NCBI GenBank assembly: GCA_046734415.1
Contig: JBKPRD010000358.1
Coordinates: forward strand, 1-6,694
Origin: DATBLE01 sp046734415
GTDB lineage: Bacteria > Actinomycetota > Thermoleophilia > Gaiellales > Gaiellaceae
Direction: 5' to 3'
DNA: 6,694 nt
The first letter of the stretch is position 1, and every line of letters starts with the position of its first letter. The notes beneath the pieces were generated by a model that saw nothing but the letters and a program-made list of their open reading frames with translations, had not been told where the DNA came from and ran no database searches. Of this stretch, positions 1 to 5,314 are shown piece after piece. The position numbers and the translations under genes were made by a program.

Positions 1-859
1 CGCGCGCGAGCATCGGCTTCAGCATGTTCGCCGCGTCGACGGCGCCCTCGGCCGCGCCGGCGCCGACGATCGTGTGCAGCTCGTCGATGAACAGGATGAT
101 CTCGCCCTCGGCGTTCTTGATCTCGGTGAGGACGGCCTTCAACCGTTCCTCGAACTCGCCGCGGTACTTCGAGCCCGCGAGGAGCGCGCCGATGTCGAGC
201 GCCCACACGCGCTTCCCCTTCAGCCCCTCGGGGACGTCGCCGGCGACGATCCGCTGCGCGAGGCCCTCGGCGATCGCCGTCTTCCCGACGCCCGGCTCGC
301 CGATCAGCACCGGGTTGTTCTTCGTCCGCCGCGAGAGCACCTGGATCACGCGGCGGATCTCCTCGTCGCGGCCGATCACAGGGTCGAGCTTCCCCTGCTC
401 CGCGAGCGCGGTCAGGTCGCGGCCGAACTTCTCCAGCGCCTGGTAGGTGCCCTCGGGATCCTGCGAGGTGACCCGCTGGCCGCCGCGCACCTCCTTGACC
501 TTCGCGAGCAGCTGGTCGCGCGGGACGGCGTCCAGCGCCAGCAGCAGGTGCTCCGTCGAAACGTACTCGTCCTCGAGCTTGCGCGCCTCGTCGAAGGCGC
601 GGTCGAGCACCTTCGAGAACGCGGCGGACGCGGCGGGCTGCTGCGCCATCCCCTCGGTGCGCGGCTTCTGCGCGAGCTTCGCCTGGGTCTCGGCGCGCAG
701 CGCGTCCGGATCCGGGACGAGCGCGCGTGGCAGGTCCTGGTCGAGCAGCGCGAGCAGAAGGTGCTCGGGGTAGACCTCCGGGTTGCCGAGTCGGCGCGCG
801 AGCTCCTGCGCGGCGGCGACCGCCTCCTGGCTCTTGATCGTCAGCTTGTTGAAGTCCAT
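1..859 (-). CDS. clpB: ATP-dependent disaggregase ClpB, N-terminal third (partial)
   Basis: ClpB is the cytoplasmic AAA+ hexamer that threads aggregated proteins through its pore and refolds them together with DnaK, DnaJ and GrpE. The 286 codons visible hold the double Clp N domain (residues about 1-145, two repeats ending in EHLLLAL at 33-38 and 103-109), then the first ATPase domain: Walker A GEPGVGKT at 187-194, a pore loop KYRGEFEERL with Tyr232, and Walker B IILFIDE at 254-260. The reading frame leaves the window just after the motif NMLKPMLAR, so the rest of the first ATPase domain, the coiled-coil middle domain and the second ATPase domain lie outside. The ATG at 859 is chosen because GGAGG lies 8 bases upstream and the protein begins MDFNKLT, as the family does. 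The start overlaps the hspR stop by one base (TGATG), so clpB is probably the last or a late gene of the dnaK operon. ClpC/ClpA are less likely: the N domain and the operon context fit ClpB. Confidence 0.96.
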   Translation of the reverse strand, partial: MDFNKLTIKSQEAVAAAQELARRLGNPEVYPEHLLLALLDQDLPRALVPDPDALRAETQAKLAQKPRTEGMAQQPAASAAFSKVLDRAFDEARKLEDEYVSTEHLLLALDAVPRDQLLAKVKEVRGGQRVTSQDPEGTYQALEKFGRDLTALAEQGKLDPVIGRDEEIRRVIQVLSRRTKNNPVLIGEPGVGKTAIAEGLAQRIVAGDVPEGLKGKRVWALDIGALLAGSKYRGEFEERLKAVLTEIKNAEGEIILFIDELHTIVGAGAAEGAVDAANMLKPMLAR

Positions 860-1242
860 CAGTGCGCCCTCCGGGCGGGGAACGGCTCCTGCTCGCGGTA
901 GAGGACCAGGTCGCGCCGGTACTGCCGGTGCACCCGGTCGATCGCCTCTCGCATCTCCTGCTCGAGGCGGTCGAAGCGCTTGCGCATCTGCGTGAGCTCG
1001 TCCTCGAGCGCGATCACGCGGGAGACGCCGGCCAGGTTGAGGCCCAGCTCGGTCGTCAGCCGCTGGATCAGCCGCAGCCGGTCGAGGTCGCGCTCGGAGT
1101 AGAGCCGGGTGCCGCCGGGCGTGCGGCCCGGGCGGACGAGCCCTTTCGCCTCGTAGATCCGCAGCGTCTGCGGGTGCATGCCGACGAGCTCGGCCGCGAC
1201 CGAGATCATGTAGCGCGGGCGCTCGTAGTCGGCGGCGCTCAT
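859..1242 (-). CDS. hspR: MerR-family heat-shock repressor HspR
   Basis: This 127-residue protein is a MerR-type DNA-binding repressor. The winged helix-turn-helix spans about residues 11-80, with the family pattern YMISVAAELVGMHPQTLRIY followed by EAKGLV and the wing GGTRLYSERDLDRL. A charged helix of coiled-coil type follows (about 80-113) and would make the dimer; the tail is short and basic. In Streptomyces and mycobacteria HspR binds HAIR inverted repeats upstream of dnaK and clpB and needs DnaK as co-repressor, so free DnaK reports on folding stress. The position directly after dnaJ matches that system. At 127 residues it is somewhat shorter than the Streptomyces protein as I remember it, the difference being in the C-terminal tail. 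The ATG at 1242 is supported by AAGGAGG 7 bases upstream and a 4-base ATGA overlap with dnaJ. The same frame stays open far upstream, but that part is the out-of-frame shadow of dnaJ. Confidence 0.94.
   Translation of the reverse strand: MSAADYERPRYMISVAAELVGMHPQTLRIYEAKGLVRPGRTPGGTRLYSERDLDRLRLIQRLTTELGLNLAGVSRVIALEDELTQMRKRFDRLEQEMREAIDRVHRQYRRDLVLYREQEPFPARRAH
868..872 (-). promoter_or_regulatory. Ribosome binding site of clpB
   Basis: GGAGG on the minus strand, 8 bases before the ATG at 859. It lies inside the last codons of hspR and fixes the clpB start. Confidence 0.75.
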
Positions 1243-2312
1243 GCGCGCGCCTCCTTCAGCTGCTCCAGCAGCTCCCGCTCCTTCTTCGAGAGCTTCTTCG
1301 GCACGTCGATCTTGACGCGGGCGATCAGGTCGCCGCGGCCGGAGCCCTTGAGGTGCGGCGCGCCCTTGCCGCGAACGCGGAGGAGCTTGCCGTCCTCGGA
1401 GCCGGCCGGGATCTTCACCGAGACCTGGCCGCCGTCCGGCGTCGGCACCTTCGCGGTCGTCCCGAGCGCCGCGTCCGCGAACGGGACGTGGACGTCGACG
1501 AGCAGGTCGTCGCCGCGGCGCGTGAACGTCTTCGACGGCTCGACGCGGGTGACCACGTAGAGGTCGCCGGCGGGACCGCCGTTCCAGCCTGCCTCGCCTT
1601 TGCCCTTCAGGCGGATCCTCGTGCCGTCCTTGGCGCCGGCCGGAATCCTCACCGTGTACCGCTTGGTGCGCCGCTCGCGCCCCGTGCCGCGACAGGTCGG
1701 GCACGGCTCCTCGACGATCGTGCCGTTTCCGCGACAGCGCGGGCACGGCTGCGAGAGCGAGAAGAACCCCTGGCTCTCGGCCACGACGCCGCGGCCGCCG
1801 CACTGCGGGCAGACCTTCGGCGCCGTCCCCGGCTTCGCGCCCGAGCCGTGACACGTGTGGCACGCGACCTCGAGCCTGACCGGGATCTTCGTCTCGACGC
1901 CCTTCAGGGCATCCTCGAACGAAAGGTTGACCTGCACCTCGACGTCGTTGCCGCGCTGCGCGGGCGTCGGCCGCGCGCCGCCGCCGAAGCGGCCGCCGCC
2001 GAACATCCCGCCGAAGAGGTCGGAGAGGTCGCCGAAATCGAAGCCCTCGGTCGTCGACCACTGGAAGCCGCCGCCCGGCCCGCCGCCCGGCCCGCGCCCG
2101 TTCGCGGAGCCGAACCTGTCGTACTGCTCCCGCTTTTCCGGGTCGGAGAGCAGGTCGTACGCGTTCTGGACATCCTTGAAACGCTCTTCCGCCTCCTTGT
2201 CACCCGGGTTCTTGTCCGGGTGGTACTCGCGGGCGAGCTTGCGGTAGGCCTTCTTGATCTCATCGGCGGAGGCGTTCTTCGCGACGCCCAGCATCTCGTA
2301 CGGGTTGGTCAC
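1239..2312 (-). CDS. dnaJ: Co-chaperone DnaJ (type I Hsp40)
   Basis: DnaJ delivers unfolded clients to DnaK and triggers its ATP hydrolysis. The 357-residue protein has the full type I layout. The J domain is at about 3-68, with the catalytic HPD at 31-33 and the helix IV end REQYDRFG. A Gly/Phe-rich linker follows at about 69-118, including DLFGGMFGGGRFGGG. The zinc domain has four CXXCXGXG repeats at 151-158 (CHTCHGSG), 168-175 (CPQCGGRG), 190-197 (CPRCRGNG) and 204-211 (CPTCRGTG); all eight cysteines are present. Two beta-barrel client-binding domains complete the protein, and a short Lys/Glu-rich helix ends it. The start is GTG at 2312, which overlaps the grpE stop by four bases (GTGA); no ATG lies before the J domain. 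Ribosomes finishing grpE probably restart here, since only a weak CGGA precedes the start. Length and motifs are normal for the family. Confidence 0.97.
   Translation of the reverse strand: MTNPYEMLGVAKNASADEIKKAYRKLAREYHPDKNPGDKEAEERFKDVQNAYDLLSDPEKREQYDRFGSANGRGPGGGPGGGFQWSTTEGFDFGDLSDLFGGMFGGGRFGGGARPTPAQRGNDVEVQVNLSFEDALKGVETKIPVRLEVACHTCHGSGAKPGTAPKVCPQCGGRGVVAESQGFFSLSQPCPRCRGNGTIVEEPCPTCRGTGRERRTKRYTVRIPAGAKDGTRIRLKGKGEAGWNGGPAGDLYVVTRVEPSKTFTRRGDDLLVDVHVPFADAALGTTAKVPTPDGGQVSVKIPAGSEDGKLLRVRGKGAPHLKGSGRGDLIARVKIDVPKKLSKKERELLEQLKEARA
1250..1256 (-). promoter_or_regulatory. Strong ribosome binding site of hspR
   Basis: AAGGAGG on the minus strand, 7 bases before the ATG at 1242 and within the last codons of dnaJ. 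It is the best Shine-Dalgarno match in the operon and settles the hspR start, although the frame is open much further upstream. Confidence 0.8.
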
Positions 2313-2818
2313 TCCGAGACCACCACCCTCGCCGGCCGCAGGACGCGGTCGCCGAGGCGGTAGCCCTTCTGCAGCACCTGCAGCACCGAGCCCGGCTCGG
2401 CCTCCTCCGCCGGCTGCGTGAGCAGTGCCTCGTGCACGTGCGGGTCGAAGGCTCCGTTCGTCTCGATCTCCTCCAGCCCGTGCTTGCGCGCCACGTCGGC
2501 GAGCGCACGGTGGACGAGGCGGACACCGTCCTCGAGTTTCGCCTCCTCGTGTTCCTCCGCGGCCTCGAGAGCGCGCTCGAGGTCGTCGAGGATCGGAAGC
2601 AGCTCCTTGAGCAACGCCTCGTTCGCCCGCGCCGACATCGCGTCGTGCTCGCGCGCGGTCCGCTTGCGGAAGTTGTCGAACTCCGCCTTCAGCCTCTGGA
2701 GCGCGTCGAGATACTCGTCCCGCTCGCGCTCCAGGGCCGCAGTGTCAGACACCGGCTGCACGTCGCCCGCTGGCGCGGCAGAAGTGTCTGACACCGGGTT
2801 GTGCTTCGGATCCAACAT
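2309..2818 (-). CDS. grpE: Nucleotide exchange factor GrpE
   Basis: GrpE is the dimeric factor that releases ADP from DnaK and resets the Hsp70 cycle; in some bacteria its long helices act as a thermosensor. The 169-residue protein has a disordered N-terminus (1-26), a long charged helix (about 27-90, with LKAEFDNFRKRTAREHD), a four-helix section, and the C-terminal beta domain. The latter carries the family signature, from FDPHVHEALL (124-133) to GYRLGDRVLRPARVVVS (152-168). The ATG at 2818 shares its A with the dnaK stop (TAATG). A GAGGAGG lies 13 bases upstream, rather far for an efficient site, so coupling to dnaK translation is likely. The disordered tail holds PVSDT twice (8-12 and 22-26), encoded by two mutually complementary palindromic DNA copies described separately. 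Confidence 0.96.
   Translation of the reverse strand: MLDPKHNPVSDTSAAPAGDVQPVSDTAALERERDEYLDALQRLKAEFDNFRKRTAREHDAMSARANEALLKELLPILDDLERALEAAEEHEEAKLEDGVRLVHRALADVARKHGLEEIETNGAFDPHVHEALLTQPAEEAEPGSVLQVLQKGYRLGDRVLRPARVVVSE
2741..2797 (-). repeat. Paired GTGTC(A/T)GACAC palindromes in the start of grpE
   Basis: The 15-base unit AGTGTC(A/T)GACACCGG occurs at 2741-2755 and 2783-2797, 42 bases apart, differing only in the central base. Each contains an 11-base near-palindrome (GTGTC-N-GACAC, at 2742-2752 and 2784-2794), and the two cores are exact reverse complements of each other. On the coding strand both read PVSDT in frame (codons 8-12 and 22-26); the single difference is a synonymous serine codon. 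In the mRNA they could pair as an 11-bp stem around a 31-base loop, beginning 25 bases after the grpE start. I saw no third copy in this window. Confidence 0.8.
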
Positions 2819-4728
2819 TACGACGTCGGAGCCTCCTCGTCGACGACCTCGGCGTCCTCGATCACCTCGTCGTCGGACGGGGCATCGGCGCCGTTGCCGC
2901 CCCCGGCGGACGCCTGCTGCGCCGCGCTCGCCTGCGCGTAGACGGCCTCGGCCAGCTTGTGGGAGGACTCCTGCAGCGCGTCGGTCTTCGAGCGGATCTC
3001 GTTGACGTCGTCGCCGTCGAGCGCCTGCTTCAGCTCCATGATCCGACCCTCGATCGTCGAGGCCTCCGCCTCGTCGAGCGAGTCACGGTGGTCCTTGAGG
3101 CTCTTCTCGGTGGCGTAGACGAGCGCCTCTGCGTGATTCTTCGCGTCGGCGATCTCGTGCAGGCGGTGCGCCTCGTCGGCGTGCGCCTCCGCGCTCTTGA
3201 TCATCTGCTCGACCTCCTCCGGCTTCAGACCCGAGCCGCCCTCGATCTTGATCTGCTGCTCGTTCCCGGTGCCGAGGTCCTTGGCCGAGACGTGGATGAT
3301 CCCGTTCGCGTCGATGTCGAACGTGACCTCGATCTGCGGCATGCCCCGCGGCGCCGGCGGGATGCCGACCAGCTGGAACTTGCCGAGCGTCTTGTTGTAA
3401 GCGGCCATCTCCGACTCGCCCTGGAGCACGTGGATCTCGACCGACGGCTGATTGTCCTCGGCTGTCGAGAAGGTCTCCGACTTCTTGGTCGGGATCGTCG
3501 TGTTCCGGTCGATCAGCTTCGTGAACACGCCGCCCTTCGTCTCGATCCCGAGCGAGAGCGGGGTGACGTCGAGCAGGAGCACGTCCTTGACCTCGCCGCG
3601 GAGCACCCCCGCCTGGATCGCCGCGCCGAAGGCGACGACCTCGTCCGGGTTGACGCCCTTGTGCGGCTCCTTGCCGACGATCTCCTTGACCTTGTCCTGC
3701 ACGGCCGGCATGCGGGTCATGCCGCCGACGAGGACGACGTGGTCGATCTTGTCCGCGGACAGGCCCGCGTCCTCGAGCACGCGCTTCGTCGGGCCGACGG
3801 TGCGCTCGAGCAGGTCCGCGGTCAGCTCGTTCAGCTTCGCACGCGTGAGCTGCAGGTCGAGGTGCTTCGGGCCCTCCGGCGTCGCGGTGACGAACGGCAG
3901 GTTGATCTGCGTCGTCATCGTCGAGGAGAGCTCGATCTTCGCCTTCTCGGCCGCCTCGTACAGGCGCTGGAGTGCCATCCGGTCCTGCGCCAGATCGATG
4001 CCCTGGTCGCGCTTGAACTCGGCGACCATCCAGTCCACGATCGCCTTGTCGAAGTTGTCGCCCCCGAGATGGTTGTCGCCGGAGGTCGCCTTGACCTCGA
4101 ACACGCCCTCGCCGAGCTCGAGGATCGACACGTCGAACGTGCCGCCACCGAGGTCGAACACCAGGATGGTCTGGTCGGCGCCCTCCTTGTCGAGCCCGTA
4201 CGCGAGCGCAGCCGCTGTCGGCTCGTTGACGATGCGGAGGACGTTGAGGCCCGCGATCGTGCCGGCATCCTTCGTCGCCTCCCGCTGCGCGTTGTTGAAG
4301 TACGCGGGCACCGTGATCACCGCGTCGGCGACCGACTCGCCGAGGTACGCCTCGGCGTCCGTCTTCAGCTTCTGGAGGATCATCGCGCTGATCTCCGGCG
4401 GCGCGTACTCCTTGCCGCCGGCCTTCACGCGCACGTCCTCGTTCGGGCCCTTCACGACCTCGTACGGGACGATCTTCATCTCCTCCGAGACCTCGTCGTA
4501 CTTCCGGCCCATGAAGCGCTTGATCGAGAAGATCGTGTTCTGCGGGTTCGTCACCTGCTGGCGCTTCGCCGGCGCGCCGACGAGTCGCTGGTCGTCCTTC
4601 GTGAACGCGACGACGGACGGTGTCGTCCGCCCGCCCTCGGCGTTCGGGATCACCGTCGGCTCGCCGCCCTCGATCACTGCCATGCACGAGTTGGTCGTGC
4701 CGAGGTCGATACCGATTACCTTTGCCAT
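2818..4728 (-). CDS. dnaK: Molecular chaperone DnaK (Hsp70)
   Basis: DnaK is the ATP-driven Hsp70 of the cytoplasm. The 636-residue protein has the nucleotide-binding domain with IDLGTTNS (7-14), the phosphate loop VFDLGGGTFDVS (190-201) and VVLVGGMTRMPAVQ (331-344). Next come the linker DVLLLDVTPLSLG (382-394), the substrate-binding beta domain to about 505, the helical lid, and a Gly/Ala then acidic tail with DAEVVDEE near the end. The ATG at 4728 is chosen because MAKVIGIDLGTTNS is the conserved N-terminus and AAGGAG precedes it; upstream codons in the same frame are promoter DNA. It is the first gene of the operon. Odd point: between KRFMG (70-74) and PPEIS (110-114) the protein carries about 22 residues more than the mycobacterial DnaK I remember, an insert usually seen in Gram-negative Hsp70s. 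In HspR systems DnaK also serves as co-repressor, so it probably limits its own synthesis. Confidence 0.98.
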   Translation of the reverse strand: MAKVIGIDLGTTNSCMAVIEGGEPTVIPNAEGGRTTPSVVAFTKDDQRLVGAPAKRQQVTNPQNTIFSIKRFMGRKYDEVSEEMKIVPYEVVKGPNEDVRVKAGGKEYAPPEISAMILQKLKTDAEAYLGESVADAVITVPAYFNNAQREATKDAGTIAGLNVLRIVNEPTAAALAYGLDKEGADQTILVFDLGGGTFDVSILELGEGVFEVKATSGDNHLGGDNFDKAIVDWMVAEFKRDQGIDLAQDRMALQRLYEAAEKAKIELSSTMTTQINLPFVTATPEGPKHLDLQLTRAKLNELTADLLERTVGPTKRVLEDAGLSADKIDHVVLVGGMTRMPAVQDKVKEIVGKEPHKGVNPDEVVAFGAAIQAGVLRGEVKDVLLLDVTPLSLGIETKGGVFTKLIDRNTTIPTKKSETFSTAEDNQPSVEIHVLQGESEMAAYNKTLGKFQLVGIPPAPRGMPQIEVTFDIDANGIIHVSAKDLGTGNEQQIKIEGGSGLKPEEVEQMIKSAEAHADEAHRLHEIADAKNHAEALVYATEKSLKDHRDSLDEAEASTIEGRIMELKQALDGDDVNEIRSKTDALQESSHKLAEAVYAQASAAQQASAGGGNGADAPSDDEVIEDAEVVDEEAPTS

Positions 4729-4739
4729 AGTGAAGCCAT

Positions 4740-4745
4740 CTCCTT
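4740..4745 (-). promoter_or_regulatory. Ribosome binding site of dnaK
   Basis: AAGGAG on the minus strand, ending 11 bases before the ATG at 4728. A nearer ATG, 11 bases upstream of the true start, is out of frame and would give an unrelated peptide, so the MAKVIG start is preferred. Confidence 0.7.
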
Positions 4746-4748
4746 CTG

Positions 4749-4777
4749 AGATTTGAGTTTGTAACAGGATAAAATCT
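4749..4777. promoter_or_regulatory. Candidate operator over the dnaK transcription start
   Basis: An exact 6-base inverted repeat, AGATTT (4749-4754) and AAATCT (4772-4777), flanks a 17-base centre holding the dnaK -10 box and probable start site. Overlapping its left arm, on the minus strand, is ACTCAAA (4758-4752), which matches six of seven bases of the right arm of the HAIR site (CTTGAGT-N7-ACTCAAG) from known HspR regulons. The left HAIR arm is not found at the expected 7-base spacing; the nearest partial match, CTTGACA (4795-4789), overlaps the -35 box and lies 30 bases away. The position suits a repressor site, but identification with HspR is inference. Confidence 0.35.
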
Positions 4778-4794
4778 AAGCCGCTGCATGTCAA
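4766..4794 (-). promoter_or_regulatory. Promoter of the dnaK operon (housekeeping sigma type)
   Basis: On the minus strand TTGACA (4794-4789) is followed after exactly 17 bases by TATCCT (4771-4766). The -35 box is a perfect match to consensus and the -10 keeps the essential TA and final T. The start of transcription would fall near 4759, giving a leader of about 31 bases that contains the dnaK ribosome site. The -35 box lies over the start codon of the plus-strand gene at 4788. The boxes sit at the edge of an AT-rich island (about 4741-4780) in otherwise G+C-rich DNA. The spacing and match make this a confident call without experimental data. Confidence 0.8.
4770..4775 (+). promoter_or_regulatory. 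Possible -10 box for the divergent plus-strand genes
   Basis: TAAAAT matches five of six bases of the -10 consensus and ends 12 bases before the ATG at 4788. No convincing -35 box lies 16-18 bases upstream. Transcription would begin about 4782-4788, giving a leaderless or nearly leaderless message, which fits the lack of a Shine-Dalgarno sequence before that ATG. The box overlaps the dnaK -10 box on the other strand. Confidence 0.35.
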
Positions 4795-5294
4795 GTTCAC
4801 GCAAGGGAGCCGGATTCGCCGCCGCGCAGGCCGCCGCCGAGGCCGCACGGCTCGTCGCGACGGTCGCGCGGGAGACGACCGGCTGGACCGGCGCGAGCGG
4901 CGTCGCGGCCCAGGCGGCCGCGCTGGCCGAGCGCCTCGAGGAGCTCGCGCAGGCAGACGCCGAGGCGTTCACGGCCGCGCTCGCCGCGCTCGAGGCGGGC
5001 ACACGGGACCTCCCCGTGCGCATGCAGCGCGCGGCGGAGGTCCCGCTCGAGATCGCCCGTGCGGCCGCCGACGTGTGCGAGGCGGCCGCGCTCGTCGCCG
5101 AGCGCTGCGACGGCGTGCTCCGACCCGATGCGGTGGGCGCTGCCGCGCTCGCCTCCGGCGCCTCGCTCGCCGCGGCGCAGCTGGTCCGCGCGAACCTCGT
5201 CGTCTCTCCGGACGACGCACGCGTGGCGCAGGCCTTCCGCGCGGCCGACGATGCGCGCTACGCGGCCGGACGTGCGCTCGACGCAGGCGCCTGA
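4788..5294 (+). CDS. Reduced cyclodeaminase/cyclohydrolase-like protein (FTCD C-terminal family)
   Basis: A 168-residue alanine-rich, probably all-helical protein with no signal peptide or membrane segment evident. It resembles the formiminotransferase-cyclodeaminase C-terminal family. Helix 1 is GAGFAAAQAAAEAARLVATVAR (7-28, shown here by its start and end), followed by AERLEELAQADAEAFTAAL, the motif RAAEVPLEIARAAADV, and DAVGAAALASGASLAAAQLVRANL near the end. Family members convert formimino- or methenyl-tetrahydrofolate in one-carbon metabolism. This copy lacks the usual first helix, has KGAGF where the glycine-rich PGGGS loop is expected, and has a shortened segment before RAAEVP, so catalysis is doubtful. 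The ATG at 4788 is the only ATG near the N-terminus but has no ribosome site. It overlaps the -35 box of dnaK. The sigma gene follows after 20 bases and is probably cotranscribed. The family call rests on motif memory, and the function here is unknown. Confidence 0.72.
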   Translation: MSSSRKGAGFAAAQAAAEAARLVATVARETTGWTGASGVAAQAAALAERLEELAQADAEAFTAALAALEAGTRDLPVRMQRAAEVPLEIARAAADVCEAAALVAERCDGVLRPDAVGAAALASGASLAAAQLVRANLVVSPDDARVAQAFRAADDARYAAGRALDAGA

Positions 5295-5314
5295 ACCGTG
5301 TTTTGATCGTTCCC

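Noticed and set aside
74..901. 275-codon plus-strand frame opposite clpB
   Set aside because: It is the antisense shadow of the ClpB N domain and first ATPase domain; Leu/Arg-rich with no recognisable motif.
1849..1858. ACACGTGT palindrome as a regulatory site
   Set aside because: It falls in dnaJ where it encodes part of the first zinc motif (CHTCHG); codon choice for Cys-His-Thr explains it.
859..2061. 400-codon minus-strand frame that would fuse extra sequence to HspR
   Set aside because: The upstream 273 codons are an out-of-frame, Arg/Gly/Pro-rich reading of dnaJ. The ATG at 1242 has a strong ribosome site and gives a normal HspR.
2959..4749. 596-codon open frame antisense to dnaK
   Set aside because: Long antisense frames opposite Hsp70 genes in G+C-rich DNA are a known artefact of codon bias. 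This one has Leu/Arg/Asp/Val-rich low-information sequence with no domain and reads against a clear DnaK.
4729..4787. CIRCE element (HrcA operator)
   Set aside because: No TTAGCACTC-N9-GAGTGCTAA or close variant is present in the gap; the operon-borne HspR is the more likely regulator.
4729..4848. In-frame N-terminal extension of dnaK by 40 codons
   Set aside because: It runs through the promoter and the neighbouring gene, lacks similarity to Hsp70, and the conserved MAKVIGIDLGTTNS begins at 4728 after a ribosome site.
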